Source: Clostridia bacterium | GTDB taxonomy: Bacteria; Bacillota; Clostridia; Oscillospirales; CAG-272 | DNA length: 64,000 nt | Direction of reading: 5' to 3' | Assembly: GCA_017533565.1 (NCBI GenBank) | Contig: JAFXHU010000026.1 | Span: 65,949-129,948 of the forward strand | Shown: positions 50,728 through 61,922 of the stretch, one piece after another | How positions within the stretch are numbered: position 1 is the first letter of the stretch | How the letters are laid out: every line of letters begins with the position of its first letter | The notes under the pieces: generated by a model | Database searches by the model: none | Told to the model about the DNA's origin: nothing | Seen by the model: the letters and a program-made list of their open reading frames with translations, nothing else | Translations under genes and position numbers: made by a program

Positions 50728-51570
50728 GTGGATATTATAGTCGGTGGCAGCTTTGTCGGAGAGCGCGCGCTCTTTGCCGCGAAAAATCTTAAAATAACCA
50801 AGGCACGCTTTTTTGACGGCGAATCCCCTCTTAAGGAGGGAGAGGACCTTTCGGTTACGGCTTGCAGCTTTGAGTGGAAATACCCGCTTTGGTATTGCCG
50901 CCGAGTTGCCGTGCGCGAAACCTATTTTGCCGTAGCTGCACGCTCGGGAATTTGGTACACCGAAAATATTTCCCTTTCCGACTGCAAAATCGACGCGCCC
51001 AAGACCTTCAGAAGATGTAAGGGCGTAAGCCTTGAGGAGGTTGAAATCCTCAACGCACAGGAAACGCTCTGGAATTGCGAGGACGTGAGCCTTGACGGCG
51101 TAAGCGTGCGTGGAGATTATTTCGGTATGGGCTGTGAGGGAGTGCGTGCCTCGGGGCTTCGCATTTCGGGAAATTACGCCTTCGACGGAGGGCGGGACAT
51201 AGTTATAAAAAATTCGGTGCTTTATTCAAAGGACGCCTTTTGGAATTGCAAAAACGTTACCGTTGCCGACAGCGTTATTGTCGGCGAATATCTCGGCTGG
51301 AATTCCAAAAACGTCAAATTCATAAATTGCGATATTGAATCAAACCAGGGGCTTTGCTATATGGACGGCGTGGTGCTTGAAAATTGCCGCCTTAAAAACA
51401 CCGACCTCGCGTTTGAGTATTCACGGGTGCGCGCCGACGTCGATTCGCATATCGACAGCGTGAAAAATCCGAAATCGGGCGAAATCGTCGCAAGGTCCTT
51501 CGGCGAGGTTATCCACGAGGACGAGTACGTCGATACGAAGAAAACGAAAATTTTTGTGAGGCTCGGATAA
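50728..51570 (+). CDS. DUF3737 right-handed beta-helix protein
   Basis: A 280-residue soluble protein made of repeated short strands typical of a beta-helix (for example CKIDAPKTFRRCKGVSLEEV, NAQETLWNCEDVSLDGVSVR, SKDAFWNCKNVTVADSVIVG, LGWNSKNVKFINCDIESNQG). It matches DUF3737, whose function is unknown. The GTG at 50728, with AGGAGGGAGAGG upstream, is the start. It overlaps the following lyase gene by one base (TAATG). This DUF3737-PatB pairing is common in Firmicutes and suggests a shared role. Confidence 0.85.
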   Translation: MDIIVGGSFVGERALFAAKNLKITKARFFDGESPLKEGEDLSVTACSFEWKYPLWYCRRVAVRETYFAVAARSGIWYTENISLSDCKIDAPKTFRRCKGVSLEEVEILNAQETLWNCEDVSLDGVSVRGDYFGMGCEGVRASGLRISGNYAFDGGRDIVIKNSVLYSKDAFWNCKNVTVADSVIVGEYLGWNSKNVKFINCDIESNQGLCYMDGVVLENCRLKNTDLAFEYSRVRADVDSHIDSVKNPKSGEIVARSFGEVIHEDEYVDTKKTKIFVRLG

Positions 51571-52736
51571 TGACTGAATTTGATATTATTACCGACAGAA
51601 GCGGCACGTATTCCTATAAGTGGGACGTGAAGGCGGGCGAGCTTCCGATGTGGGTTGCGGATATGGATTTTGAAACCGCCCCCGCCGTCAAAAGGGCAAT
51701 AGTTGAGCGCGCAAGGCACGGTATTTTCGGCTACAGTGCCACCCCGTGTGAATTTTTTGAGGCTGTATCGGGTTATTTCGGACGCCGCCACGGCTTTAAA
51801 ATTCCAACCGAGTGGATGGTCTATTCAAACGGAATAGTTGCGGCTATCGGCTCTGCGGTGCGAAGGCTTACCCACCCCGACGAAAACGTGCTTATCCAAG
51901 CACCCGTGTATAACATTTTCTACAATTCCATCGTCAACAACGGTCGCAGGGTGCTTTCCTCCGACCTCGTTTACGACGGAAACGGCTATTCGGTTGACTT
52001 TGCTGACCTGGAGGCAAAGCTTGCGCTTCCCCAAACCTCGCTTATGATACTTTGCAATCCGCACAATCCCGTCGGTCGGCTTTGGTCGCGGGAGGAGCTT
52101 ATGAAAATCGGTGCGCTTTGCAAGAAGCACGGCGTTACGGTCCTTTCCGACGAAATTCATTGCGACATCGTAAGGCGGGGCAGGGAATACGTGCCCTTTT
52201 TCTCGCTCGAGGAATACCGCGACATTTCGGTTTGCTGTATTTCCGCGTCGAAAACCTTTAACCTTGCGGGCTTGCAGTCTGCGGTTGCTGTCATTCCCAA
52301 TCCGCACCTCCGTCACAGGATTTGGCGCGGAATAAACACGGAGGAGCTTGGCGAGCCGAATGCCTTTGCAATGACGGCGGGAATTGCCGCCTTCACCGAG
52401 TGCGACGGCTGGGTGGATGCTCTCGTTGACTACCTATTTGAAAATCGCGCCCTCGCGCAGGATTACATTAAGGAAAAAATCCCCTCGCTTCGTCCGATTG
52501 AAGGCGAGGCAACCTATCTTCTCTGGATTGACGTATCCGCCGTTTCGGAGGACTCCGTTGCCTTTACCGAAAGGCTTCGCGAGCTTACGGGACTGTACCT
52601 TTCGGAGGGGCGCGAATACGGCGAGGCGGGCAGGAGCTTCGTAAGAATGAACCTCGCAACACAAAGAGAAAGAGTCCTCGACGGGCTTGAAAGGCTTCGC
52701 CGCGGCGTTGAAATTATCCTATCGGAGGGGCTGTGA
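51570..52736 (+). CDS. PatB/MalY-type PLP-dependent C-S lyase or aminotransferase
   Basis: A 388-residue fold-type I PLP enzyme. The N-terminus (TDRSGTYSYKWD, then ELPMWVADMDFETAPAVKRA) is diagnostic of the MalY/PatB cystathionine beta-lyase group. LCNPHNPVGRLWSREEL and VLSDEIHCDIV flank the cofactor, SASKTFNLAGLQSAVAVIP carries the Schiff-base Lys, and the substrate-binding Arg lies in GRSFVRMNLATQRERV. It probably splits cystathionine or cysteine to pyruvate, ammonia and thiol. It starts within the DUF3737 stop codon (TAATG), so translation is coupled. Confidence 0.93.
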   Translation: MTEFDIITDRSGTYSYKWDVKAGELPMWVADMDFETAPAVKRAIVERARHGIFGYSATPCEFFEAVSGYFGRRHGFKIPTEWMVYSNGIVAAIGSAVRRLTHPDENVLIQAPVYNIFYNSIVNNGRRVLSSDLVYDGNGYSVDFADLEAKLALPQTSLMILCNPHNPVGRLWSREELMKIGALCKKHGVTVLSDEIHCDIVRRGREYVPFFSLEEYRDISVCCISASKTFNLAGLQSAVAVIPNPHLRHRIWRGINTEELGEPNAFAMTAGIAAFTECDGWVDALVDYLFENRALAQDYIKEKIPSLRPIEGEATYLLWIDVSAVSEDSVAFTERLRELTGLYLSEGREYGEAGRSFVRMNLATQRERVLDGLERLRRGVEIILSEGL

Positions 52737-52864
52737 GTGTTGCGTAAATGCCGACTCTCCCCGTTCGTTTTGCCCTTGCTTTGGCAAAATCAAGGCGAAA
52801 CGTAAATTGCAAATTGCCGAAATAAAGGCGAGGTGCAAATTGTAAATTTTTTTATAACAACCGA

Positions 52865-52898
52865 AAAGCGTCCGCCGAAAATCGGGCGCTTTTTTCTT
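52865..52898 (+). terminator. Terminator of the DUF3737-lyase operon
   Basis: AAAGCGTCCG pairs with CGGGCGCTTT (one G-T pair) across 8 bases, followed by a T-rich tract. Confidence 0.75.
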
Positions 52899-53159
52899 TT
52901 CGATGCGATGCGTGCACCCTTTTTTTACGTTAAAAAACGAAAAAAACATCGTGAAAAAGTCGGTTGAAAAGCCTTTTTATCGGCTTGAATTTTGACCGAA
53001 AAACCAACGTAAAAAAATTTTTTTCGGCAACAAAACCGACCCGCCGCCGAAAAAATGCCAATTTTTGAGAGCAAATAAATTTGGGCAGAATGCACTTTTA
53101 TGTGAAACCGTCACAATAAAATTTGTCGAAAATTTTTTGGAATATTTTTCAAAAAGGTA

Positions 53160-53187
53160 TTGACATTTGATTTTTTTCTGCTAAAAT
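53160..53187 (+). promoter_or_regulatory. rpoBC promoter
   Basis: TTGACA, 16 bases, TAAAAT at 53182-53187. A TATAAT at 53190-53195 and another nearby are at poorer spacing. The leader to rpoB is about 200 bases. Confidence 0.65.
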
Positions 53188-53395
53188 ATTATAATGCAAT
53201 ATAATCGCATTTATATGGGGGTTCTTTGCGCTTTTTTACGGACGCCACCGCAATTTTGCACAAAGCCTACATACAAAAATTTGTGAAATTTCGCCAACAC
53301 TCTCACGCGAGCGTAATAATGGCGAATTTTGCGACGGAAAAACGGGCGGAGGGAAATCCGACCCGTAAAAATTCAGGAATGGAGTGTTTCTATTT

Positions 53396-56300
53396 ATGAA
53401 GTTAAAACCCCAGACGCTTGGCAGCAACGTGAGAATGAGCTTCTCGAAGATAGAGGCGGCAACCGAAATGCCCAATCTTATCGAGGTGCAGAGAGACTCT
53501 TACGAATGGTTTCTCCGCGAAGGACTTGACGAGGTTCTCCGCGACGTCTCGCCGATAGTCGATTTCACGGGAAATCTTTCTATCGAGTTTACCGATTACA
53601 CCCTCGACCCCAATCCGAGATACTCGGTGGAGGAGTGTAAGGATAGGTCGGTCACCTACGACGCACATATGAAGGTCGGTGTCCGCCTTTACAATAAGCA
53701 GACCGAAGAAATCAAGACTGCTCAAATCTTCCTTGGCGACTTCCCCCTTATGACGGATAACGGAACCTTCGTTATCAACGGTGCGGAAAGAGTTATCGTA
53801 TCACAGCTCGTCCGTTCCCCCGGTATGTATTACACCGACACCGTCGACAAGGCAGGCAAGCACAATTATTCTGCGACCGTTATCCCGTACAGAGGTGCGT
53901 GGCTCGAGTACGAAACCGATGCCGCGGGCGTCTTTTACGTGAAGATAGATAAAAACCGCAAGCTTCCCGTCACCGTCCTCATCCGCGCGCTCTGCAATTC
54001 GGGCGAGGATACCGACGACCACATCACCGCTATGTTCGGCGAGGAGGAGCTTCTTCGCATAACTATGGCGAAGGACGAGTGCAGAAAGAACGCGGAGGAG
54101 AACGGTACCTCGCTTCGCGACGAGGCGCTCAAGGAAATTTATAAGAAGATAAGACCCGGAGAGCCGCCCCTCGTTGAATCGGCGGAAATCCTCGTCAACA
54201 ACCTGTTCTTCGACCCGAAGAGATACGACCTCGGCGCGGTCGGCAGATACAAGTACAACAGGAAGGTTGCTCTCGGCGCGAGAATCCAGGGCTTTACCCT
54301 TGCTGCTCCCGTAATCAACCCCGTAACGGGCGAGATTGTTGCGGAGGAGGGAGAGAAGATTACCCGCGAGCTTGCGGAGGCAATCGAGAACAGCCTCGTT
54401 AACGACGTAACCGTTGCTATCGAAACCGGCAGGCAGGTAAAGGTATTCGGCAACGATACCGTGCGCCCCGACCTCTATCTTGGCGAGGGCTTTGATCTTT
54501 CCGACTGTGGCGTTAAGGTTGGAGAGAAGGTTCGCTTCTCCGTGCTGAAGGAAATAGTTGAGGCTGCGGAAAACGAAGGACTTGTCGGCGACGACAGGGT
54601 TAATTACATCAAAAAGCAGGCGAAGGAAAGAGCCGCAGAGCTTTCTCCCAAGCACATAACGAAGGAGGATATTCTTGCCTCCATCAACTATATGGTTGCC
54701 CTCGCTCACGGCGTTGGCAGCACCGACGATATCGACCACCTCGGAAACAGACGTCTTCGCTGCGTGGGCGAGCTTCTCCAGAACCAGCTCCGTATCGGTA
54801 TGTCGAGAATGGACAAGAACATCAAGGAGAGAATGTCTGTACACGACAGCGACGACCTCCGTCCCGAGGCTCTTATCAATACCCGTCCCGTTGCTACGGC
54901 TATAAGAGAGTTCTTCGGCTCCTCTCCCCTTTCACAGTTTATGGACCAGAACAACCCGCTTGCGGAGCTTACTCACAAGCGCCGTCTTTCCGCGCTCGGC
55001 CCCGGCGGTCTTTCGCGCGACAGAGCATCGTTCGAGGTTCGTGACGTTCACTACACCCACTACGGAAGAATTTGTCCCGTCGAAACTCCCGAAGGACCGA
55101 ACATCGGTCTTATTTCCTACCTTGCGTCCTACGCAAAGATAAGCGATTACGGCTTCCTTAAGGCTCCGTACAGAGTCGTTGACAAAGCTACGGGCCGCGT
55201 TACCGACGAGGTTCTTTACCTCACCGCCGACGAGGAGGATAACAACATCGTTGCACAGGCGAACGAGATGCTCGACGAGAACGGCTACTTCGTAAACAAG
55301 AAGGTTATCGCAAGATACAAGACCGAGTTCATCGAGGTTTCTCCCAACGAGGTTGACCTTATGGACGCTTGTCCGCAGATGGCGGTATCTGTTGCAGCGG
55401 GATGTATCCCGTTCCTTGAGAACGACGACAATACCCGTGCGCTTATGGGCTCGAACATGCAGAAGCAGGCTGTTCCGCTTATGGTTACCGATTCGCCCAT
55501 CGTCGCTACCGGTATGGAGTATAAGGCTGCGGTTGACTCGGGCGCGGTTGTCGTTGCAAGAGAGTCGGGTATCGTAGAGCGTGCCGCAGGCTCGGAAATC
55601 GTTGTACGCACCGACGACGGCAGAAAGGACGTTTACCACCTCATCAAGTTCAAGAGGTCGAACCAGGGCACCTGCGTAAACCAGCGCCCCGTCGTAAAGG
55701 AAAACCAGCGCGTTGAAAAGGGTCAGGTTATCGCGGACGGTCCCGCAACCTCCAACGGCGAAATCTCGCTCGGAAAGAACGCTCTTATCGGCTTTATGAC
55801 CTGGGAGGGTTATAACTACGAGGACGCGGTTCTTCTTAACGAGAAGCTCGTTCGCGAGGATATGTACACCTCCATTCACATTGAAAAATTCACAAAGGAA
55901 GCTCGCGATACGAAGCTTGGCGCACAGGAAATCACTCGCGAGGTTCCCAACGTTTCCGAGGATGCGCTCAAGAATCTCGACGCCGACGGTATCATCCGCA
56001 TCGGTACGGAGGTTCGCCCGGGCGATATTCTCGTAGGTATGGTTACGCCGAAGGGCGAAACCGAGCTTACTCCCGAGGAGCGACTTCTTCGCGCAATCTT
56101 CGGCGAGAAGGCAAGAGAGGTAAAGGACTCCTCTCTCAAGATGCGTCACGGCGAATACGGCGTTGTCGTTGACGTTAAGATTTATGACCGCACAAATTCC
56201 GACGAGCTTGCTCCCGGCGTAAACAAGGTTGTTCACGTTTACGTTGCACAAAAGAGAAAGATATCCGTCGGAGACAAGATGGCGGGCCGCCACGGTAACA

Positions 56301-57361
56301 AGGGCGTCGTTTCCAGAATTCTTCCCCCAGAGGATATGCCCTTCCTTGCCGACGGTACTCCTCTTGATATCGTTCTTAACCCGCTGGGCGTTCCCTCACG
56401 TATGAACATCGGTCAGGTGCTGGAGGTTCACCTCGGTATCGCCTGCCGCAGACTCGGTATAAAGATTATGACCCCCGTATTCGACGGAGCAAAGGAGACC
56501 GACATTCTCGAGCTTCTTCGCGAAGCGAACTACACCCGCGATATTCGCCCCGACGAGAGCGTGCGCGGTAAGGCGGTATTTATGGAGGTCATTCGCGAGG
56601 ACGGCAAGCCCGATCTTCAAAGAGTTGACCAGTCTATCGTTGACGACGATGAAAAGCTTCGCAACCTTATGAAGACCGAAAGCCTTAAGGTTATCGACGG
56701 TAAGGTTACGCTTTACGACGGACGCACGGGCGATCCCTTCGACAACCCCGTAACCGTCGGTATAATGTACTATCTCAAGCTTCACCACCTCGTAGACGAC
56801 AAGATTCACGCACGTTCCATCGGCTCCTACTCTCTCGTAACTCAACAGCCCCTCGGCGGTAAGGCGCAGTTCGGCGGTCAGAGATTCGGTGAGATGGAGG
56901 TTTGGGCGCTCGAGGCTTACGGTGCCGCTTACACTCTTCAGGAAATCCTTACCGTTAAGTCGGACGATATCGTAGGACGTACGAAGACCTACGAGGCTAT
57001 CGTAAAGGGTCAGAACATTCCTACCCCCGGCGTTCCCGAATCCTTCAAGGTTATGGTTAAGGAGCTTCAGGCACTCTGCCTTGACGTACGCGTTCTCGAC
57101 GCAAACGGAGAGGATATCGACATCTCCGGTCTTTACGAGGACGACGCTCCCCGCTTCGCAAGCATCGAGGAGGTAGAGAGGGCGGCTGACAAGTCCGCAT
57201 CTGCCGAATCCGAGGATGATGCCGACGGCGAATACTCCGACGAGGATTACTCCGACGAGGATTATTCCGACGACGAAATGGACGGAGAGTTCGACGACTA
57301 CTTCGAGGACGAGGACTACGCCTACGAGGGCGACGTTGACGATTCCGTTGACGAGGACTAA
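53396..57361 (+). CDS. rpoB: RNA polymerase beta subunit
   Basis: A 1321-residue catalytic subunit of RNA polymerase. The rifampicin region reads [20 protein letters not shown] then [13 protein letters not shown]: the residues equivalent to E. coli Gln513, Asp516, His526, Arg529 and Ser531 are wild type, and position 510 is Pro instead of Gln. Other core motifs are [59 protein letters not shown] and [20 protein letters not shown]. The start is the ATG at 53396 ([20 protein letters not shown]), after CAGGAATGGAG. After the normal end the protein carries an unusual ~60-residue tail (about 1262-1321), almost entirely Asp, Glu, Tyr and Ser. rpoC follows after 46 bp. Confidence 0.98.
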   Translation: MKLKPQTLGSNVRMSFSKIEAATEMPNLIEVQRDSYEWFLREGLDEVLRDVSPIVDFTGNLSIEFTDYTLDPNPRYSVEECKDRSVTYDAHMKVGVRLYNKQTEEIKTAQIFLGDFPLMTDNGTFVINGAERVIVSQLVRSPGMYYTDTVDKAGKHNYSATVIPYRGAWLEYETDAAGVFYVKIDKNRKLPVTVLIRALCNSGEDTDDHITAMFGEEELLRITMAKDECRKNAEENGTSLRDEALKEIYKKIRPGEPPLVESAEILVNNLFFDPKRYDLGAVGRYKYNRKVALGARIQGFTLAAPVINPVTGEIVAEEGEKITRELAEAIENSLVNDVTVAIETGRQVKVFGNDTVRPDLYLGEGFDLSDCGVKVGEKVRFSVLKEIVEAAENEGLVGDDRVNYIKKQAKERAAELSPKHITKEDILASINYMVALAHGVGSTDDIDHLGNRRLRCVGELLQNQLRIGMSRMDKNIKERMSVHDSDDLRPEALINTRPVATAIREFFGSSPLSQFMDQNNPLAELTHKRRLSALGPGGLSRDRASFEVRDVHYTHYGRICPVETPEGPNIGLISYLASYAKISDYGFLKAPYRVVDKATGRVTDEVLYLTADEEDNNIVAQANEMLDENGYFVNKKVIARYKTEFIEVSPNEVDLMDACPQMAVSVAAGCIPFLENDDNTRALMGSNMQKQAVPLMVTDSPIVATGMEYKAAVDSGAVVVARESGIVERAAGSEIVVRTDDGRKDVYHLIKFKRSNQGTCVNQRPVVKENQRVEKGQVIADGPATSNGEISLGKNALIGFMTWEGYNYEDAVLLNEKLVREDMYTSIHIEKFTKEARDTKLGAQEITREVPNVSEDALKNLDADGIIRIGTEVRPGDILVGMVTPKGETELTPEERLLRAIFGEKAREVKDSSLKMRHGEYGVVVDVKIYDRTNSDELAPGVNKVVHVYVAQKRKISVGDKMAGRHGNKGVVSRILPPEDMPFLADGTPLDIVLNPLGVPSRMNIGQVLEVHLGIACRRLGIKIMTPVFDGAKETDILELLREANYTRDIRPDESVRGKAVFMEVIREDGKPDLQRVDQSIVDDDEKLRNLMKTESLKVIDGKVTLYDGRTGDPFDNPVTVGIMYYLKLHHLVDDKIHARSIGSYSLVTQQPLGGKAQFGGQRFGEMEVWALEAYGAAYTLQEILTVKSDDIVGRTKTYEAIVKGQNIPTPGVPESFKVMVKELQALCLDVRVLDANGEDIDISGLYEDDAPRFASIEEVERAADKSASAESEDDADGEYSDEDYSDEDYSDDEMDGEFDDYFEDEDYAYEGDVDDSVDED
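57233..57277 (+). repeat. Three 15-bp repeats in the rpoB tail
   Basis: TACTCCGACGAGGAT occurs twice in tandem and a third time as TATTCCGACGACGAA, encoding [10 protein letters not shown] and YSDDE. Confidence 0.9.
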
Positions 57362-57370
57362 TTTGAAAGA

Positions 57371-57410
57371 AGGGAAGGATGACTCCCCCGCGGAGTCACA
57401 TAAGTAAATG
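57371..57410 (+). promoter_or_regulatory. Structured ribosome binding site of rpoC
   Basis: AGGGAAGGA at 57371-57379 is 28 bases from the rpoC ATG (57408). Between them GACTCC (57381-57386) pairs with GGAGTC (57392-57397) across 5 bases. Folding this hairpin would bring the Shine-Dalgarno to about 11 bases from the start. No other ribosome binding site is visible. Confidence 0.5.
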
Positions 57411-60400
57411 GAAAGAAATAGCTTTGAATCTATTAAAATCGGTCTTGCCTCTCCCGAAATGATCCGTTCCTGGTCGCACGGCGAGGTTACGAAGGCTGAA
57501 ACAATAAACTACCGTACTCTCAAGGCCGAGGCGGACGGTCTTTTCTGCGAAAAGATTTTTGGCCCGACGAAGGACTGGGAGTGCCATTGCGGTAAATACA
57601 AGAGAGTGCGCTTCAAGGGCAAGGTCTGCGAGAAGTGCGGCGTTGAGGTTACCACCAAAAAGGTGCGCAGAGAGCGTATGGGTCACATCGAGCTTGCGAC
57701 TCCCGTATCCCACATCTGGTACTTCAAGGCGCTTCCCTCGAGAATCGGCTTGATGCTTGACATCACTCCCCGACTTCTTGAGCGCGTGCTGTATTTCGCA
57801 AGATATATCGTAATCGATCCCGGCTCGACTCCGCTTGAGCCGAAGTCGCTTATGTCCGACGCAGAGTACAAGAGCGCACGCGAAATGTACGGCGACGAGT
57901 TTAAGGCAGGAATGGGCGCGGAGGCGGTAAGAGAAATTCTCGCCGCTATCGACCTTGAGGAGCTTGCCGCCGACCTTCGCCAGAAGCTTGCGGAGTCCTC
58001 CGGACAGAAAAAGGCAAAGATTATCAAAAGGCTCGAGGTTGTAGAGGCGTTCAGAAAGTCGGGTAACCGTCCCGAGTGGATGATTCTCGAGGCACTTCCC
58101 GTGCTTCCCGCGGATATCCGTCCGATGGTACAGCTTGACGGCGGACGCTTTGCGGCATCCGATATTAACGAGCTTTACCGCCGCGTTATTAACAGAAACA
58201 ACCGTCTTAAGGGCTTTATTAAGATGGGCGCTCCCGAAATCATCATCAGAAACGAGAAGCGTATGCTTCAGGAGTTCGTTGACGCTCTTATCGACAACGG
58301 TAAGAAGGGAAAGGCGGTTACCGGTGCATCCAACCGTCCGCTTAAGTCGCTCTCCGAGGCGCTCCGCGGTAAGCAGGGACGCTTCCGTCAGAACCTTCTC
58401 GGTAAGCGTGTTGACTACTCGGGACGTTCGGTTATCGTCGTAGGTCCGCAGCTTAAGATTTATCAGTGCGGTCTTCCGAAGGAAATGGCACTCGAGCTTT
58501 TCAAGCCCTTCGTTATGAAGCGCCTTATCGAAACTCAAAAGGCTAACTCCATAAAGGACGCAAAGAAAAAGGCGGACAGGGCAACCGCACCCGAGGTTTG
58601 GGACGCACTCGAATACGTTATCAAGGAGCATCCCGTTCTTCTTAACCGTGCGCCCACGCTTCACCGTCTTTCCATCCAGGCGTTCGAGCCCGTGCTTGTA
58701 GAGGGTAGAGCTATTAAGCTTCACCCCCTCGTATGTCCCGCGTTCAACGCCGACTTTGACGGTGACCAGATGCCCGTTCACGTTCCCCTTTCCGCAGAGG
58801 CACAGGCAGAGGCAAGATTCCTTATGCTCTCGGCAAACAACCTTCTTAAGCCCGTTTCGGGTAAGGCTGTTACCGTTCCCTCGCAGGATATGGTCCTCGG
58901 CTCCTACTACCTCACCATCGACCATCCGGGCGAAAAGGGAGAGGGAAAGGTTTTCCGCGACTTCAACGAAGTTGAAATGGCGTACGAGAACAAGGAAATC
59001 GGTATTCACGCCGCAATCAAGGTTCGCGTAACCAAGACGGTTGACGGCGAGGAAAGAAGCGCGATTATCGACGCTACCTACGGTCGTCTTATCTTTAACC
59101 AGAGAATTCCGCAGGACCTCGGCTACGTTGACAGAAGCGTTGACCCGTTCTCGCTTGAAATCAATTTTGCAACCACCTCCAAAAAGCTCAAGGAAATCGT
59201 TGACAGAACGATAAGACTCCACGGCTTTGCAGAGGCAGCCGCAGTTCTTGATAACATCAAGGAAATGGGCTATAAGTATTCAACAAGATCCTCCCTCTCC
59301 ATCTCGGTTTACGATATGACTATCCCGCCGCAGAAGAAGGAGCTTCTTGAAAAGGCATCCGCCGAGGTTGACGACATCACCGAGCGCTTTGCTTGGGGCG
59401 AGCTTTCCGACGAGGAAAGATATAAGCAGGTTATCGACGTCTGGAACAAGACGACCGACGCGGTTACCAACGCGCTTATTGCAAACCTTGATGCCTATAA
59501 CTCTCTTAATATGATTGCTACCTCGGGAGCGCGTGGCTCAACGAAGCAGATGCGTCAGCTCGCGGGTATGCGCGGACTTATGTTCGCAACCAGCGGTAAG
59601 ACTATCGAAATTCCCATTAAGTCGAACTTCCGTGAGGGTCTTACGATGCTCGAGTACTTTATGGGTGCAAAGGGCTCGCGTAAATCTCTTTCGGATACGG
59701 CTCTCCGTACCGCCGACTCGGGTTATCTTACCAGACGTCTTGTTGACGTTTCACAGGATATTATCGTCCGCGAGGAGGACTGCGGCGCTACCTCGGGTAT
59801 CGTTGTTTCGGATATCAAGTCGGGAAGCGTAGTAGTTGAAAAGCTCTACGACCGTCTTGTCGGAAGATACACCGTTGACGACGTGGTTAACGAGGAAACG
59901 GGCGAGCTTATCGTTCCCGCAAATACTATGATTTCCGAGGAGCAGGCGGCGCAAATCGTTGCCGCAGGCGTAACGCAGGTAGAGGTTCGTACTATTCTCC
60001 GCTGTCTTGCAAAGCGCGGCGTTTGCGTTCACTGCTACGGTGCCGACCTTGCACACGGAACTCCCGTCGCAATCGGTGAGTCGGTCGGTGTTATCGCCGC
60101 ACAGTCCATCGGTGAGCCGGGTACACAGCTTACGATGAGAACCTTCCACACGGGCGGTGTCGCAGGCTCGGATATTACCCAGGGTCTTCCCAGAGTAGAG
60201 GAGCTTTTCGAGGCTCGCAAGCCGAAGAAGACCGCAATCGTTACCGAGGTAAGCGGAACCGCACGCATCGAGTCGGATAAGAAGCTTACGAAGGTACACG
60301 TAAGAGATATGGCAAATCCCGAGGCGGAGGACGCGGTTTACGAAATTCCGTTCGGCACGCGCTTTTCCATCGAGGACGGTCAGCAGCTTAAGCGCGGTCA

Positions 60401-60986
60401 GGCGCTTACGGAGGGCTTCCTTAACCCCGCCGACGTTCTTCGTATGAGCGGTATCGACGCGGTTTACGACTACATTATCCGCGAGGTACAAAAGGTCTAT
60501 CGCGGTGAGGACGTTGAAATCAACGACAAGCACGTTGAGTGTATCACCCGTCAAATGACCCGTAAGATTGAGATTGAAAACCCCGGTGATACCGACCTTC
60601 TTCTCGGCTCGAAGGTTGATATTCTCGAATTCCGCGAGGAGAACGAGAAGATTCAGGCAAGAATCGACGCAGGTGAAATCGGACTCCGTATGGCAGAGGG
60701 CGCACCCCTCCTTCTCGGTATTACGAAGGCGGCTCTTATGACCGAATCCTTCCTTTCCGCCGCATCCTTCCAGGAAACCACGAAGGTGCTTACCGAGGCT
60801 GCAATTCGCGGCAAGCGCGATAACCTCCTCGGCTTGAAGGAAAACGTCATTATCGGTAAGCTTATTCCCGCAGGTACGGGTATCGGCAAGTATCGCGAGG
60901 TAGAGGTAGAGGCTCTCGACGTAAAGGAGGCCCCCACCCCCACCGTATTCGATGCCGATGACGTAGCCGACGGCGAGGCTGTTTAA
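57408..60986 (+). CDS. rpoC: RNA polymerase beta' subunit
   Basis: A 1192-residue catalytic subunit. The N-terminal zinc-binding site is [20 protein letters not shown] (about residues 60-79). The active-site motif [16 protein letters not shown] with the three Mg-binding Asp lies near 449-464. [17 protein letters not shown] and the bridge-helix region [20 protein letters not shown] are present, and the second zinc site has CGATSGIVV with [33 protein letters not shown] marks the trigger-loop/jaw region. The length is typical of Clostridia without large insertions. The last residues (DVADGEAV) are mildly acidic. It is cotranscribed with rpoB and ends at a terminator. Confidence 0.98.
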   Translation: MERNSFESIKIGLASPEMIRSWSHGEVTKAETINYRTLKAEADGLFCEKIFGPTKDWECHCGKYKRVRFKGKVCEKCGVEVTTKKVRRERMGHIELATPVSHIWYFKALPSRIGLMLDITPRLLERVLYFARYIVIDPGSTPLEPKSLMSDAEYKSAREMYGDEFKAGMGAEAVREILAAIDLEELAADLRQKLAESSGQKKAKIIKRLEVVEAFRKSGNRPEWMILEALPVLPADIRPMVQLDGGRFAASDINELYRRVINRNNRLKGFIKMGAPEIIIRNEKRMLQEFVDALIDNGKKGKAVTGASNRPLKSLSEALRGKQGRFRQNLLGKRVDYSGRSVIVVGPQLKIYQCGLPKEMALELFKPFVMKRLIETQKANSIKDAKKKADRATAPEVWDALEYVIKEHPVLLNRAPTLHRLSIQAFEPVLVEGRAIKLHPLVCPAFNADFDGDQMPVHVPLSAEAQAEARFLMLSANNLLKPVSGKAVTVPSQDMVLGSYYLTIDHPGEKGEGKVFRDFNEVEMAYENKEIGIHAAIKVRVTKTVDGEERSAIIDATYGRLIFNQRIPQDLGYVDRSVDPFSLEINFATTSKKLKEIVDRTIRLHGFAEAAAVLDNIKEMGYKYSTRSSLSISVYDMTIPPQKKELLEKASAEVDDITERFAWGELSDEERYKQVIDVWNKTTDAVTNALIANLDAYNSLNMIATSGARGSTKQMRQLAGMRGLMFATSGKTIEIPIKSNFREGLTMLEYFMGAKGSRKSLSDTALRTADSGYLTRRLVDVSQDIIVREEDCGATSGIVVSDIKSGSVVVEKLYDRLVGRYTVDDVVNEETGELIVPANTMISEEQAAQIVAAGVTQVEVRTILRCLAKRGVCVHCYGADLAHGTPVAIGESVGVIAAQSIGEPGTQLTMRTFHTGGVAGSDITQGLPRVEELFEARKPKKTAIVTEVSGTARIESDKKLTKVHVRDMANPEAEDAVYEIPFGTRFSIEDGQQLKRGQALTEGFLNPADVLRMSGIDAVYDYIIREVQKVYRGEDVEINDKHVECITRQMTRKIEIENPGDTDLLLGSKVDILEFREENEKIQARIDAGEIGLRMAEGAPLLLGITKAALMTESFLSAASFQETTKVLTEAAIRGKRDNLLGLKENVIIGKLIPAGTGIGKYREVEVEALDVKEAPTPTVFDADDVADGEAV

Positions 60987-61031
60987 TAAAATAAAAGCTC
61001 CCACGGGAGCTAAATAGCCGAAGGGCGAAAG

Positions 61032-61070
61032 AAAACGGTAGAGGCGAAATGCCTCTACCGTTTGTTGTTT
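61032..61070 (+). terminator. Terminator of rpoBC
   Basis: AAACGGTAGAGGC pairs with GCCTCTACCGTTT across GAAAT, followed by a T-rich tract. A smaller hairpin (AGCTCCC with GGGAGCT) precedes it near 60995-61011. Confidence 0.82.
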
Positions 61071-61151
61071 AAAGCCGTATTGCCGTTTTTTAAAACGAAA
61101 TTTTGCGTAAGCCCGTGCGTGATACGAGCCGCCCGCTTTGCGCCCCGCTTG

Positions 61152-61676
61152 TTAGTTCATCCACGGCGCGGACATCATCATTACGTAATAAAGCACCGTT
61201 GAAAACAGTGAAATTATCAGCCAAAGCCCTCCGACGTCCTCGTTTCTGCAAGCCCTGACGGTAAGGAATACCGTTATTGCGGGCGGACCGAAATACAAAA
61301 GAAGATAGAATACAACCACTCCGAGAAGAAAGAGAATGAGGTGTCCGATTGCGAGAAGAAGGCTTACGGCAAGCTGTATTACAAGCGCAACTACTGTGCA
61401 AAGCAGCTTGAAAATCCATACAATCGGAACGAAAAGGAAGAACGTACCCTCAATTTTTGCGGTAAACCATTCCCACGCCGCACCTATTATGCGCCAGCCG
61501 TAAAGCTCGCCGTATTCGTGCATTACGAAATGATTTATTTTTTCGTGTATCAAGTCGGTAAGCCCCGTAGTCAAAAACACGAGCATAAGCACAACGATAA
61601 TCGCCGATACGTATTCAATCGGACTTACGCGATAGCCGTCGCCCGTTAAAAATCTGTCCTTCTTAAAAGCTCTCAT
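61152..61676 (-). CDS. Membrane protein of unknown function, 174 aa
   Basis: An integral membrane protein with about five hydrophobic segments, including YVSAIIVVLMLVFLTTGLTD, GTFFLFVPIVWIFKLLCTVV and LLLAIGHLILFLLGVVVFYL. The N-terminus is basic (MRAFKKDRFLTGDGYRVS). AGGAG lies seven bases before the ATG at 61676; the longer frame upstream lacks a ribosome binding site. I do not recognise the family. It interrupts the usual rpoC-to-rpsL order on the opposite strand. Confidence 0.7.
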   Translation of the reverse strand: MRAFKKDRFLTGDGYRVSPIEYVSAIIVVLMLVFLTTGLTDLIHEKINHFVMHEYGELYGWRIIGAAWEWFTAKIEGTFFLFVPIVWIFKLLCTVVALVIQLAVSLLLAIGHLILFLLGVVVFYLLLYFGPPAITVFLTVRACRNEDVGGLWLIISLFSTVLYYVMMMSAPWMN

Positions 61677-61826
61677 AAAATCTCCTAATGCTCCAAATGG
61701 GGCTTTCGCCCCGTTCGGTGTTGTCCCAAGTATTATACCACGCCGCACCGAAAAAATCAATTGCTTTTCAAAAATATAAAAAAAACGAAAAGTCGGGGGA
61801 AAGGGACACGGCTTGCCGCCCCCCTA

Positions 61827-61855
61827 TTGACATTTTCAAGCAATGGTGGTAAAAT
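61827..61855 (+). promoter_or_regulatory. Promoter for the glycosyltransferase gene
   Basis: TTGACA, 17 bases, TAAAAT at 61850-61855. Confidence 0.72.
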
Positions 61856-61922
61856 ATAAAAAGAAAAGTATGTACCTACGCACCCGTGCGGGATTTTTTA
61901 AGTATTACACATAGGAGTTACT

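Larger units (their letters stand above)
52737..53395. other. 659-bp intergenic region ahead of rpoB
   Basis: It holds the lyase terminator (52865-52898), then about 250 bases of A- and T-rich DNA with runs such as GAAAAAAC, and the rpoB promoter at 53160-53187. A 200-base leader ends with a hairpin near 53343-53368 (ACGGG and GGA with TCC and CCCGT). No rplJ-rplL genes or recognisable L10 leader are present. Confidence 0.6.

Noticed and set aside
53396..57361. Rifampicin-resistance change at beta position 510 (Pro)
   Set aside because: The main resistance positions are wild type, and 510 alone is weak evidence; it may be lineage variation.
57396..59222. 608-codon open frame on the minus strand inside rpoC
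   Set aside because: It is fully antisense to rpoC, has no ribosome binding site and no recognisable domain; strong codon bias of rpoC opens the opposite frame. Similar antisense frames in rpoB (54932-56293), mfd (11131-12300, 12310-13518) and the serine hydrolase gene (28062-28946) are rejected for the same reason.
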